From Lachnospiraceae bacterium (GTDB lineage: Bacteria; Bacillota; Clostridia; Lachnospirales; Lachnospiraceae), in the NCBI GenBank assembly GCA_024403515.1, contig JAKSRS010000003.1, positions 121,672 through 185,671 on the forward strand: 64,000 bases of DNA. Direction: 5' to 3'. The notes under the pieces are model-generated. The model was not told where the DNA came from, ran no database searches, and saw nothing but the letters and a program-made list of their open reading frames with translations. Each line of letters opens with the position of its first letter. Positions within the stretch are counted from its first letter, which is position 1. Positions 1 to 9,055 of this stretch are shown one piece after another. Made by a program: the position numbers and the translations under genes.

Positions 1-1
1 T

Positions 2-2449
2 GTTTTGGAAGAACTTCAGAAAAGAGAATGTCGTGAAAAGTGGATGTATGAACTTGCGTTTTTGTACCACAGAATGGGTCTTGGCAGTTCATGCGTTGAC
101 GAATGTAATCAGATTGTTACTTTCTTTGGTGAAGGAAAGTACGTCCTTAAAGCCCTCGAACTTAAAAAACTTCATGAAGATCTTTCAGAAGCAGATGTTA
201 ATTTATATGAAAGACTTACCGGTACCGGTGTGCAGGCTATTAAGATTGGCGATATGAATGTTGGCCAGTACAATACCATAGATCTTCAAAAGGAACTTGC
301 TGATAATCTTAAGGAAGTAATGGATGACGATGTTTCTAACCAGGAAACATATGCAGAACTCATTGAAGAGCCTATTATTGGTGCGACTTCTGTTATTGAA
401 AACAGCGAGTCTGACTTTGTTGAAAGTTCTGTAAGTGAAGAGGCTACGAAAGATTCATCTTCTATGGAAGAATCTGTAACTACTTCTTCTGAATCCGAAG
501 AGGCGAGCGTAACTACTCAAGAAGACAATGCGACCGAGGATAAAGCCGGCGAAGAAGCTGAGGTGTCATTTGGCATTCAGTCTCTTGAGGTTGCTGAAAA
601 CCTTACAGATGGTCAGGTTGCTTTTGTTACAGGAAATGAAAACCTTCCTGAAAGAACAAGAGTATTTGATAAAGAAGAAATTGAAAAGGCCTTAGGCGGA
701 TCTGAAGTTGTTACTGATGATTCAGGAAGGCTTCCTGTTAATGAAATTGATAATATGCTTTCACTCGAAGGCGACGGACAAATCAGCCTTGTTGTTGATG
801 ATGCACCTGTTATTGAAAAGCAGATTACAGGCCAGATTTGTATCGATGAAGTTCTCTATGAGTGGGAACGCGTTAAAAAAGAAAGTGAGCAGCGTTGGAC
901 AGAAGATATGTCCAAGAAGATGCAGGAAAAGAAGGATGACCTATTAAGAAGCATCAAGCAGGCAACAAATATGGAATATGAGCTTGAGGAAATAAACATT
1001 CCCGAAGAGCCGGTTAGTGAACCTGCCGCTGAAGTATATGAAGAAATATTTATTGAAGAAGATGTAATCTTACTCGATGAAGAAGGCGAGGTTATTGTTG
1101 AAGAGGCTGAGCCTACTGCCGAGGAACTTTCTTTTGACAGAACAGAGTTTGCAGATCCTGATATTAAAGAAGCTTCTGCAGAGCCTGAAGCCGGCGATAT
1201 TACTACTGTTCTTCCTGAGGGTGACGAGCTTGATTACCTTATTCAGTACGCCGAAGCTTCCAAGATGCATGATGAAGCTATGCAGGCTGCAATTCTTGCT
1301 GATGGAGTTTCAGCAGGACTTGGTGAAAGCATAGAGAAAATGCCTGAAGTTGTGGAAGATATAACTGAAGTTATGGCTTCAGACGCCAGCGAAGCAGCTT
1401 CTGAAGAATCCGTTGCAAAAGAAAGCGAGTCTTTAGAAGAGACTTCTGAAAATGCAGAAGAAAGCATCGAAGAAACTGAAGAAGTAAAAGAAGTCGTAGA
1501 GGCTGAAGAAGAAAAGGCAGATGCTTCTGTAGAAACTACTGAAGAAATCACGGAAGAAGTAAGCGAAGATTCTTCTGTTGAAGAGGTAAAAGAAGCAGAA
1601 GTTACTGATAATTCAGAGACAGTAGAGGTCTCAAAGCAGGAAGAAGCACCTTCTGCAGAACCTGAAGCTAATGAAGAAGTACCTTCAGAGCCTGCGGAAT
1701 TTAAGGGTGATTTTACTGACGAGCAGTTTGAAAGATTTGAATCTTATATTTATACGGAAAGTGGCCGCGAGCAGGTTACAGAGGCTTTGAAGAAAATAAC
1801 AATGAATCCGTTAACCGGTAATGCAATTATCGGAAGCCAGGATAAGGACGGAAGCATTGAACTTGCCAAGGCTTTAATTATGGAACTTTCAAACAGAGAG
1901 TCTGTAACGGGAAAGGTTGCCAAGATTAAGGCAAGCTCTCTTAATGCTAAGGATGCCAAGGAAACCTTATCTAAGCTTAAAGATGGTGCGCTGATTATTC
2001 TTGATGCCAACGAACTTAGAAAAGAAACCTTAAATGAGATTAACCAGTTTTTACAGACTGATGGTGTCAGAACTTTCGTGGCACTTACAATGATTTCAAG
2101 ACACAAGCATAAATTCATTATGAACAATGCTGATTCCTTAAAGGCTTTCGATATCAAGATTGACATTGATCCTGTTGATGATGTTGAACTTGTAAGATTT
2201 GCTAAAAATTATGCATATGAACTTGAGTATTCAATTAATGAAATGGGTTCACTTGCACTTCATACAAGAATTGATGAGTTCCAGACAAACTCACATAACG
2301 TTACAATTTCAGAAGTAAAAGAGCTTGTTGATCAGGCTATAAAGCATGCTTCCAAGAAGAATGCAGGTCATTTCTTTGATATTATTTTTGGCAAAAGATA
2401 TGACGAAAATGATATGGTTGTTTTAGGCGAGAAGGATTTTACAAATTAA
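2..2449 (+). CDS. acidic protein with degenerate AAA+-like C-terminal domain (5' partial)
   Basis: The frame is open to the left edge, so the true start probably lies outside the window; the first usable codon is a TTG at 5. The first ~80 residues are helical and could be the end of a TPR-like region. Residues ~110-565 are a low-complexity linker dominated by Glu, Ser and Val. Residues ~570-800 are compact and look like an AAA+ module. However, the place where a P-loop should be (around residue 608, IIGSQDKDGSIELAKAL) has no GKT/GKS, and the Walker B-like strand (GALIILDA, ~661) lacks the usual DE pair. I infer a non-hydrolysing, scaffold-like AAA+ relative; function unknown. The stop lies 20 bases before glgB, so the two may be co-transcribed. 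Confidence 0.6.
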   Translation, partial: VLEELQKRECREKWMYELAFLYHRMGLGSSCVDECNQIVTFFGEGKYVLKALELKKLHEDLSEADVNLYERLTGTGVQAIKIGDMNVGQYNTIDLQKELADNLKEVMDDDVSNQETYAELIEEPIIGATSVIENSESDFVESSVSEEATKDSSSMEESVTTSSESEEASVTTQEDNATEDKAGEEAEVSFGIQSLEVAENLTDGQVAFVTGNENLPERTRVFDKEEIEKALGGSEVVTDDSGRLPVNEIDNMLSLEGDGQISLVVDDAPVIEKQITGQICIDEVLYEWERVKKESEQRWTEDMSKKMQEKKDDLLRSIKQATNMEYELEEINIPEEPVSEPAAEVYEEIFIEEDVILLDEEGEVIVEEAEPTAEELSFDRTEFADPDIKEASAEPEAGDITTVLPEGDELDYLIQYAEASKMHDEAMQAAILADGVSAGLGESIEKMPEVVEDITEVMASDASEAASEESVAKESESLEETSENAEESIEETEEVKEVVEAEEEKADASVETTEEITEEVSEDSSVEEVKEAEVTDNSETVEVSKQEEAPSAEPEANEEVPSEPAEFKGDFTDEQFERFESYIYTESGREQVTEALKKITMNPLTGNAIIGSQDKDGSIELAKALIMELSNRESVTGKVAKIKASSLNAKDAKETLSKLKDGALIILDANELRKETLNEINQFLQTDGVRTFVALTMISRHKHKFIMNNADSLKAFDIKIDIDPVDDVELVRFAKNYAYELEYSINEMGSLALHTRIDEFQTNSHNVTISEVKELVDQAIKHASKKNAGHFFDIIFGKRYDENDMVVLGEKDFTN

Positions 2450-2469
2450 TTTTCCGGGGGGATATCGAT

Positions 2470-4374
2470 TTGAACAATGAAATAATCATTACTCAAACTG
2501 ACCAGTATCTGTTTGCGGAGGGGACCCACTATGAAATATATGAAAAGATGGGTGCTCATTTAGTTAATATGGATGGAAAAGATGGGGTGTACTTTGCAAC
2601 ATATGCTCCAAATGCCGCAGCAGTATACGTTCTTGGTGATTTTAATGACTGGCGCGAGTGGGAAAATAAGCTTGAAAAGCTGGGTCCTGGCGGAATATGG
2701 GCTGGGTTCGTTGAAGGGGTAAAAGAGAACCAGTGCTATAAGTTTTTTATTCAGGCCGAGGATTCAACGACAGTTTATAAGGCAGATCCCTTTGCTAACT
2801 ATGCTCAGGTACGCCCTCAGACTGCGTCTAAGGTAACTGATCTTTCAGGGTTCAAGTGGACAGACTCCAAGTGGATTGAAAAAAGAGAAAAGGCTGATGT
2901 ATTCTCATCACCCTTATCAATATATGAGTGCCAGATTGGCTCATTTATGAAGCATCCCGGACGCGAGGATGGCGGATATTACTCTTACAAAGAGTTTGCA
3001 GACAAAATAGTGGAATACTGCAAAGAGATGAAATATACACATATCGAGCTTATGGGTATTGCAGAACATCCCTTTGATGGTTCATGGGGCTATCAGGTAA
3101 CAGGCTATTATGCTCCTACTTCAAGATATGGAAGCCCTAAAGACTTTATGTATCTTGTAAATAAGCTCCATAGAAATAACATCGGTATTATTCTTGACTG
3201 GGTTCCTGCACATTTTGCCAAAGATGCGCACGGACTTGCCATGTACGACGGAAAGGCCGTATTTGAACATCCCGATCCCAGACTTGGTGAGCATCCTGAA
3301 TGGGGAACCAAGATATTTAACTATGGAAAGCATGAGATTAGTAACTATTTGATTGCCAACGTTTTGTTCTGGGCCAAGAAGTTCCACATTGATGGCGTAA
3401 GAGTAGATGCGGTTGCGTCCATGCTTTATCTTGACTACGGAAAGAAGGATGGCCAGTGGGTAGCCAATAAATATGGTGGAAATAAGAACCTTGAAGCCAT
3501 CGAGTTCTTTAAACATCTTAACTCTGTTGTCAAAAGAACTTATCCCGGCTTTATGACAATCGCCGAGGAATCAACTGCATGGCCTAAGGTAACAGGCGAT
3601 GTTAATGACGACGGCCTTGGATTTACCTTTAAGTGGAATATGGGATGGATGCATGACTTCTGTGAGTATATGAAGCTTGATCCTTTCTTTAGACGTGACA
3701 ACCATTACGGCATGACATTTGCCATGAGCTATAATGAGTACGAAAACTATATTCTTCCTCTTTCACATGATGAGGTAGTTCATCTTAAGTGCTCTATGGT
3801 CGAGAAAATGCCAGGCTATAAGAGTGATAAGTATGCTAACCTCAGAGTCGGTTATACCTTCATGTTTGGTCACTGCGGAAAGAAACTTTTATTCATGGGA
3901 CAGGATTTTGGCCAGGAAAGAGAGTGGAGTGAAGAAAGAGAGCTCGACTGGTTCTTGCTTGAAAGACCTTTAAATAAAGGGCTTAAAGACTATGTTGGAA
4001 AGCTGCTTGATATCTATAAAAGTTATCCCTGCCTTTACACTGACGACAATAGCTGGAAAGGCTTTGAGTGGATAAAGGCTGATGATAAGGACAGAAGTAC
4101 ATATGTCTTTATTAGAAGGACAGAGAAGGCCAAAAAGTCACTTATGTTTATAAATAACCTTACTCCCATGAAGTGGGAAGACTACAGAGTGGGTGTTCCT
4201 AAAGAGGGAACTTATAAGGTGATTTTAAATAGTGATGAAGTTATATATGGCGGAAACGGAAATGAAATGCCTGAAAGCTTCAAGACTGAAAAAGGCCTTT
4301 GCGATTATAAAGACCAGTACATTACAATGACTCTTCCTGCTTATACTTCACTGGTAATTGAGTTTGAAGAGTAG
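2470..4374 (+). CDS. glgB: 1,4-alpha-glucan branching enzyme
   Basis: Cytosolic GH13 enzyme that makes alpha-1,6 branches in glycogen. An N-terminal CBM48-like module (around FNDWREWENK, residues ~58-67) precedes the catalytic barrel. The four GH13 signature regions are visible: DWVPAHFAKDAHGL (~243), GVRVDAVASM with the nucleophile Asp (~313), AEESTAWP with the acid/base Glu (~366), and LPLSHDEV (~434). A C-terminal beta domain ends the 634-residue protein, a normal length for the family. The start is TTG at 2470, chosen because it follows the purine-rich GGGGGG at 2456-2461 and no better ATG precedes the CBM48 module. No glgA/C/P is adjacent. Confidence 0.95.
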   Translation: MNNEIIITQTDQYLFAEGTHYEIYEKMGAHLVNMDGKDGVYFATYAPNAAAVYVLGDFNDWREWENKLEKLGPGGIWAGFVEGVKENQCYKFFIQAEDSTTVYKADPFANYAQVRPQTASKVTDLSGFKWTDSKWIEKREKADVFSSPLSIYECQIGSFMKHPGREDGGYYSYKEFADKIVEYCKEMKYTHIELMGIAEHPFDGSWGYQVTGYYAPTSRYGSPKDFMYLVNKLHRNNIGIILDWVPAHFAKDAHGLAMYDGKAVFEHPDPRLGEHPEWGTKIFNYGKHEISNYLIANVLFWAKKFHIDGVRVDAVASMLYLDYGKKDGQWVANKYGGNKNLEAIEFFKHLNSVVKRTYPGFMTIAEESTAWPKVTGDVNDDGLGFTFKWNMGWMHDFCEYMKLDPFFRRDNHYGMTFAMSYNEYENYILPLSHDEVVHLKCSMVEKMPGYKSDKYANLRVGYTFMFGHCGKKLLFMGQDFGQEREWSEERELDWFLLERPLNKGLKDYVGKLLDIYKSYPCLYTDDNSWKGFEWIKADDKDRSTYVFIRRTEKAKKSLMFINNLTPMKWEDYRVGVPKEGTYKVILNSDEVIYGGNGNEMPESFKTEKGLCDYKDQYITMTLPAYTSLVIEFEE

Positions 4375-4376
4375 GC

Positions 4377-4404
4377 TAAAGATTTAAAGTTTAATATCCG
4401 AAAT
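4377..4404 (+). promoter_or_regulatory. possible sigma-28 (SigD-type) promoter for the flagellar cluster
   Basis: TAAA at 4377-4380 is followed after 16 bases by TCCGAAAT at 4397-4404. This fits the SigD/FliA pattern TAAA-N15-GCCGATAT with two mismatches in the -10 box. It sits just upstream of flagellar genes and partly inside the glgB 3' end. Match by eye only. Confidence 0.35.
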
Positions 4405-4406
4405 AT

Positions 4407-4437
4407 AAGGTGAGCGAAAGGATTCGTTCACCTTTTT
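4407..4437 (+). terminator. intrinsic terminator of glgB
   Basis: A 12-bp stem (AAGGTGAGCGAA pairing with TTCGTTCACCTT, one G:U pair) with a 4-base loop AGGA, followed by a T-run. It shows that any start codon upstream of 4491 in the next frame would lie within the terminator. Confidence 0.85.
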
Positions 4438-4490
4438 TATTTTCTGCAGGGACGCAGTTTAAAACACTTTTTGTGCTTTTGGAGACAGAT

Positions 4491-7271
4491 ATGAAGATTA
4501 CTTTTGATAACGCTGCGCCCAGTCAATCAGTCGATTTTTCCAAGACTAATACCCAGATGGCCAGAGAAAAAGTAAATAACAGACAGGTTTCAGGTGGCGT
4601 ATCACCTTCTTTTGCAATGCCTGCAGAATATGAAGGCAAGGGAAAGACTAAGGCAGACATCGCTGATGTTGCAAAGGACATGGACGTTACAAATATGCAA
4701 AATGCAATGACTGTAATGGCTAATACTATGTCTGAAAAAGACTTTTCAAAGGCTATGGAAGATGGCGTTGATATGTCAGATGTATCAGTAGAAGACAGCG
4801 TTACAATCCTTGATAGGATTAAGCTCGAAGTTGCCAAAGGTGGAACTGAAATTGAAGGTTTCACAGATGATATAGACAAAGAAGCTTTAAAAGAGATGAC
4901 CGGAAGATACGACATAGACGTATCGGATGACATGGCCAAAGAAATTGATGAGGCTTTAAAGATGGCTTCGAATGTCACGGAAATGACTGATGAGATGAAG
5001 AAGCATTTTGTGATTAGCGAAGATGAGCTGACAATCGATAATCTCTTTATTGCCAAGTACTCTGTAGCAGATAACAGTACTTCCTCACAGGGCAAGTATT
5101 TTACACTTGAAAATTCAGCATATCTTGCAGTGAAGGGCGATGAAAAGGCTTATAAGGACCTTGATAAGCAGGTTGAAAATCTTTTAGAGGATCTTGATAT
5201 AGAGATAAATGAAGAAAACCTTTCAGCTTCAAAATGGTTAATCGGAAACTATCTTGAAGTCAGTAAAGACAGTATCGACATGTATAAAAGGGTCGAAAGC
5301 CTCGAATTTCCTTTAAAAGACGAAGATCTTTACAGAAGTATTTATATAGCAGTTTCAGAAGGAAAACTTCCTAAAGATGCGGTTATCGATGCTAAAGAAA
5401 GTATTTATGAAAAGGCTATAAGACTTACTGACGAGATTGAAGATACATTTAAGTCCAAGGATATTGACAGTCTAATAAAGGATTATGCCAACGAAGGTTT
5501 CGACGTGATTCATGCAAGAAGAGTTTTAGAACAGGTTAGACTTTCGATGACTACAGAAGCTAATCTTCTTCTTTTAAAGAGTGGTTTTTCGATTGATACA
5601 AGTGAAATGAGCCAGTATGTTGATGCTTTAGTGAAGTTAGAAGAAAGCATTACATATAAAGAAGCTTCAATGGTTAGTGAAGTATATGAAACCTTTGAAG
5701 AGATTAAGGCTTTGCCTGCTATGGTAGTTGATTTTGTATCAAGATATCCTGACGCTGACATGCAGGCGATTAAAGATGAAGGTAACAGACTAAAAAGCGA
5801 CTACGAAGCTGCTGCACTCACATACGAGGCAGTCGGCACAGAGGTTAGAAGAGACCTTGGCGACTCAATAAAGAAGGCATTTAGAAATGTAGATGAACTT
5901 ATTAAGGAGACAGGTCTTGAAGTAAATGATATAACAAGACGTGCTACAAGAATTCTTGGCTACAACAGAATGGAAGTAACCAGGGAAAACATAAATAGAA
6001 TTGCCGAAGCGGATTCAAAGCTTGAAGCTGTATTAAACAAGCTTTCTCCCAAGGATACACTTGATATCATAAGAAAGGGTTCATCGCCAGTAGACATGAC
6101 GGTTGATGAATTAAATGATTATATAAATAACCGCGACAGCAGTCCGGAAAAAGAAATGGAGAAGTACTCCAAATATCTTTATAAGCTTGAGAAAAATAAC
6201 GAAATAACTGCAGAAGAAAGAGCAGCATATATCGACGTTTACAGACTTTTGCATGCTATTAAAAAGGGCGATTACGCAGCCATTGGAGCTGTTGTAAATG
6301 CAGGCCAGCAGCTTTCTTTTGCAAATCTTAAGCAGGCAGTTTTATCAGGAAAGCATTCCGGAATGGATGTTAAGATTGATGAAAGCTTCGGTTTACTTGT
6401 AGATAAGCTTGAAGATGAGATTACTCCCGACAGATTAAAAGCAGTTTCTTTTGACGAGAACAATACATTATCAGGTTTATATGACGATATAACCAAGGTT
6501 CCTATGGATAAAGAATACCAGATGCAGTATGTAAAAGAGCTTCATATGCAGTACAAAGAAGCAATGCAGTCTCCGGTAGAAGTTGTAGAGGAACTTGTAA
6601 ATAATGGCGAAGTGGTATCACAGGATACACTTCTTGCTGCTTCAAGGCTTATGAAGAAAGCTAAAAGTACAGCAGAGAAGCTGGACGAAGTTGACGGCGG
6701 CGAACTGAAAGAAAAGAGTAAAAAGCTTGTAGAATCTCTTGCCGGTTCAGATGAAGCCAAAGAATCGATGGATGAGGTGACAACAGAACTTAAAGAAAAG
6801 ATCTTTAATGAGGCCATGGCAAGTGATTCTTATATAGATGTAAGAGAGCTTTCGCTTCTTCACAAGCAGATGACTTTAGTAAGAAATTACAGCGAAAACG
6901 AGTATTATAAGATTCCTGTTGAAATAGATGGTGAAAAGACTCTCGCAAGTGTCAGGTTTGTACACGATGGAAGCGAGGAACCGGGAATTGTCATCTCGTT
7001 AGAAAGTGAAAACTTAGGCCGTGTCAGCTCAAGACTGTCAATAAGTCATGGAAAAACAAATGGATATATTGCAACTAATTTGAAGGAAGCGGTTGAGAAA
7101 TTAAAGAAAGTTTCCGATAAATTAAGTGATGATGTTTCAGTAGTATATTCCAAGGATTGTGACAGCGATAAGGTGCTTTCACAGATTCACATGAAGGATA
7201 ATAAAGAAGCAGAAACCAAAGATTTATACAAGGTGGCCGAAACATTTTTAAATGCTTTGTCTACCATATAA
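4491..7271 (+). CDS. large flagellar-locus protein, DUF6240-like with FliK-type C-terminus
   Basis: A 926-residue, acidic, predominantly helical protein without signal peptide or membrane segment. I choose ATG 4491 (MKITFDNAAP) because GGAG lies 8 bases upstream and earlier in-frame starts fall in the glgB terminator. The N-terminus is Ser/Thr/Gln-rich, as in proteins handled by the flagellar export apparatus. Residues ~50-120 (MQNAMTVMANTMSEKDF) resemble the DUF6240 proteins found near flagellar genes in Lachnospiraceae, from memory. The last ~120 residues (ISLESENLGRVSSRLSIS and following) resemble the hook-length-control (Flg_hook) domain of FliK, whose core is an L-x-PexLG-x-v pattern. 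Flagellin follows 23 bases downstream. A role in hook-length control or export is inferred. No catalytic motif is seen. Confidence 0.6.
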   Translation: MKITFDNAAPSQSVDFSKTNTQMAREKVNNRQVSGGVSPSFAMPAEYEGKGKTKADIADVAKDMDVTNMQNAMTVMANTMSEKDFSKAMEDGVDMSDVSVEDSVTILDRIKLEVAKGGTEIEGFTDDIDKEALKEMTGRYDIDVSDDMAKEIDEALKMASNVTEMTDEMKKHFVISEDELTIDNLFIAKYSVADNSTSSQGKYFTLENSAYLAVKGDEKAYKDLDKQVENLLEDLDIEINEENLSASKWLIGNYLEVSKDSIDMYKRVESLEFPLKDEDLYRSIYIAVSEGKLPKDAVIDAKESIYEKAIRLTDEIEDTFKSKDIDSLIKDYANEGFDVIHARRVLEQVRLSMTTEANLLLLKSGFSIDTSEMSQYVDALVKLEESITYKEASMVSEVYETFEEIKALPAMVVDFVSRYPDADMQAIKDEGNRLKSDYEAAALTYEAVGTEVRRDLGDSIKKAFRNVDELIKETGLEVNDITRRATRILGYNRMEVTRENINRIAEADSKLEAVLNKLSPKDTLDIIRKGSSPVDMTVDELNDYINNRDSSPEKEMEKYSKYLYKLEKNNEITAEERAAYIDVYRLLHAIKKGDYAAIGAVVNAGQQLSFANLKQAVLSGKHSGMDVKIDESFGLLVDKLEDEITPDRLKAVSFDENNTLSGLYDDITKVPMDKEYQMQYVKELHMQYKEAMQSPVEVVEELVNNGEVVSQDTLLAASRLMKKAKSTAEKLDEVDGGELKEKSKKLVESLAGSDEAKESMDEVTTELKEKIFNEAMASDSYIDVRELSLLHKQMTLVRNYSENEYYKIPVEIDGEKTLASVRFVHDGSEEPGIVISLESENLGRVSSRLSISHGKTNGYIATNLKEAVEKLKKVSDKLSDDVSVVYSKDCDSDKVLSQIHMKDNKEAETKDLYKVAETFLNALSTI

Positions 7272-7294
7272 GGCATAGAAAAAGAGGTATTTGA

Positions 7295-8398
7295 ATGAAG
7301 ATTACTTACAACATTTCAGCGATGATAGCCAACTCAGCATTAAGCCGCAGCGACTCAGACTTAAGCGACTCAATCGGAAAGCTTTCATCAGGTTACAAGA
7401 TTAACCATGCTAAAGATAATGCATCCGGTCTTGCAATGGCCAAAAGAATGAATGCGCAGATAAGAAGCCTTGAAGTAGCTAAGCAGAATGCCAACGATGG
7501 TATCTCAGTTATCGAAATCGCTGAAGGTGCACTTGTTGAAGTAAACGAGATGATTCAGCGTATGAACGAACTTTCCGTAAAGTCTGCCAACGCAACAATG
7601 ACTCTTCCGGAGCGAGAGATGATTGAGGACGAAATCGATCACCTTAGAGATGAAATTGAAAGAATCGCTGAAACAACAATGTACAATGGTCAGGTTCTTC
7701 TTGATGGTACTTTTGACTTAAGAGGTTATACAACAGATAACGCAATAAAGGTTGAAACCTATGCAAGTGAAGTAAGAGCCGGTGACTACATGATTGATTC
7801 ATTAGACGTTACTACAGATCCGGTTACAGGAGATATTACGGCAGTTAATGTGACACTTGGAGCAAACTTCCCTGACGGTGCAACAGTAGAATACGCTAAA
7901 GATAGTATCTTTATAAAGGGTGCCAACAACTTTGAAATGGAACTTAGAGTAAAAGACAACTTCACCGGTCCATTAAAGGTTACTGCTACAGGTCTTGGAT
8001 CGTTAAAGATGCAGATTGGTTCCATGGAAGGCCAGGAACTTCACGTAAGAATTCCCAAGATTTCACTTAGAGCAATGGGAATTGATAAAGAAAATTACAA
8101 CGTACTTAATGAGGAAAACTCTCAGGACTTTATCGCCCAGATCAGTAAAGCTCTTGAATATGTAAACAACGCACGAAGCCAGCTTGGTGCTTATCAGAAC
8201 AGATTAGAGCATACAGATGCATCATTAGGTGTTACAACTGAAAACATGACAGCTGCTTACTCACGTATCATGGACGTGGATATGGCTGAAGAAATGACAG
8301 AATACACCAAGAATCAGGTTCTTGTTTCAGCAGGTACTGCAATGCTTGCTCAGGCCAATGAAAGACCTGCACAGATTTTACAGTTATTACAAGGTTAA
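7295..8398 (+). CDS. flagellin-family protein
   Basis: A 367-residue filament protein exported by the flagellar type III apparatus. The N-terminal D0/D1 segment is canonical (IGKLSSGYKINHAKDNASGL near residue 28; NDGISVIEIAEGAL near 68), and so is the C-terminal segment (RIMDVDMAEEMTEYTKNQV and a final QILQLLQG). The middle ~140-290 is a short variable domain that would face outward. The start codon follows AAGAGG by 7 bases. The protein begins MKITYN, echoing the MKITFDN start of the gene before it. It is followed 16 bases later by its chaperone FliS. It lacks its own strong promoter, so it probably depends on one upstream of 4491. Confidence 0.93.
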   Translation: MKITYNISAMIANSALSRSDSDLSDSIGKLSSGYKINHAKDNASGLAMAKRMNAQIRSLEVAKQNANDGISVIEIAEGALVEVNEMIQRMNELSVKSANATMTLPEREMIEDEIDHLRDEIERIAETTMYNGQVLLDGTFDLRGYTTDNAIKVETYASEVRAGDYMIDSLDVTTDPVTGDITAVNVTLGANFPDGATVEYAKDSIFIKGANNFEMELRVKDNFTGPLKVTATGLGSLKMQIGSMEGQELHVRIPKISLRAMGIDKENYNVLNEENSQDFIAQISKALEYVNNARSQLGAYQNRLEHTDASLGVTTENMTAAYSRIMDVDMAEEMTEYTKNQVLVSAGTAMLAQANERPAQILQLLQG

Positions 8399-8414
8399 TA
8401 AAGAGGACACATAG

Positions 8415-8891
8415 ATGACCAGGCAGGAAATTCAGGACTTTACATTACGAATTACCCATGCAAACAGTACGCAGATGATAGTTATTTTGTATGACATCAT
8501 CCTTACATATACCAAAGACTGCAGAAAGTGCTTAGAAGATGGAGATATCAAGGCTTTTAGAATTGAAATCACAAATCTGAGAAATGCCTTTAAAGAGCTC
8601 ATGGATTCTGTAGACACTTCGATAGATCTTGGACTTAATCTTATAAAACTCTACGTTTTCTGCACTCAGCAGATTACTAAGGCAGATACAAATTCCGATC
8701 CGTCATACCTTACAAATGTAGAGCACGTGATAGCGGGATTAAAAGAAAGCTACAATGAGATAGCCCCTTTGGATAAGTCCGAAGCAATCATGGGAAATAC
8801 CGAAAAAGTTTACGCAGGACTAACATATAACCCTTACGGACAGAGTGAAAATATGGTAGAAAACTCTACAAGTCGTGGGTATTTAGCCTAA
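8415..8891 (+). CDS. fliS: flagellar secretion chaperone FliS
   Basis: A 158-residue helical cytosolic protein. FliS binds the C-terminus of flagellin and prevents premature polymerisation. The family's N-terminal helix pattern is visible (ITHANSTQMIVILYDIILTY), followed by amphipathic helices and a flexible tail ending SRGYLA, like the Clostridia FliS tails I know. It lies directly after flagellin, as usual, and ends the unit before a hairpin terminator. It is a little longer than the ~130-residue classical FliS because of this tail. Confidence 0.8.
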   Translation: MTRQEIQDFTLRITHANSTQMIVILYDIILTYTKDCRKCLEDGDIKAFRIEITNLRNAFKELMDSVDTSIDLGLNLIKLYVFCTQQITKADTNSDPSYLTNVEHVIAGLKESYNEIAPLDKSEAIMGNTEKVYAGLTYNPYGQSENMVENSTSRGYLA

Positions 8892-8910
8892 TATACAGTA
8901 AAAATATGAA

Positions 8911-8955
8911 CCACTTAGCTTTATCGCTCAGATAAATGTTAAGTGGTTTTTCTTT
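8911..8955 (+). terminator. intrinsic terminator after fliS
   Basis: CCACTTA (8911-8917) pairs with TAAGTGG (8940-8946). An inner TTTATC/GATAAA helix extends the stem. A T-rich tract follows from 8947. Confidence 0.8.
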
Positions 8956-9055
8956 TGCCATATCTGTTTATCAATCATTAACTCCAACTTCGTATAATGA
9001 CATTCTATTAGGTGGGTAATTAGCCATAAATTTCACATGCGAAACGGAGATTATT

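Noticed and set aside
1070..2166. Several minus-strand reading frames opposite the acidic gene, rich in Ser and Phe
   Set aside because: They mirror Glu-rich codons on the other strand, have no ribosome binding sites and look like no protein family.
4410..4490. Extended N-terminus for the FliK-like protein
   Set aside because: It begins inside the glgB terminator hairpin; ATG 4491 has a good GGAG.
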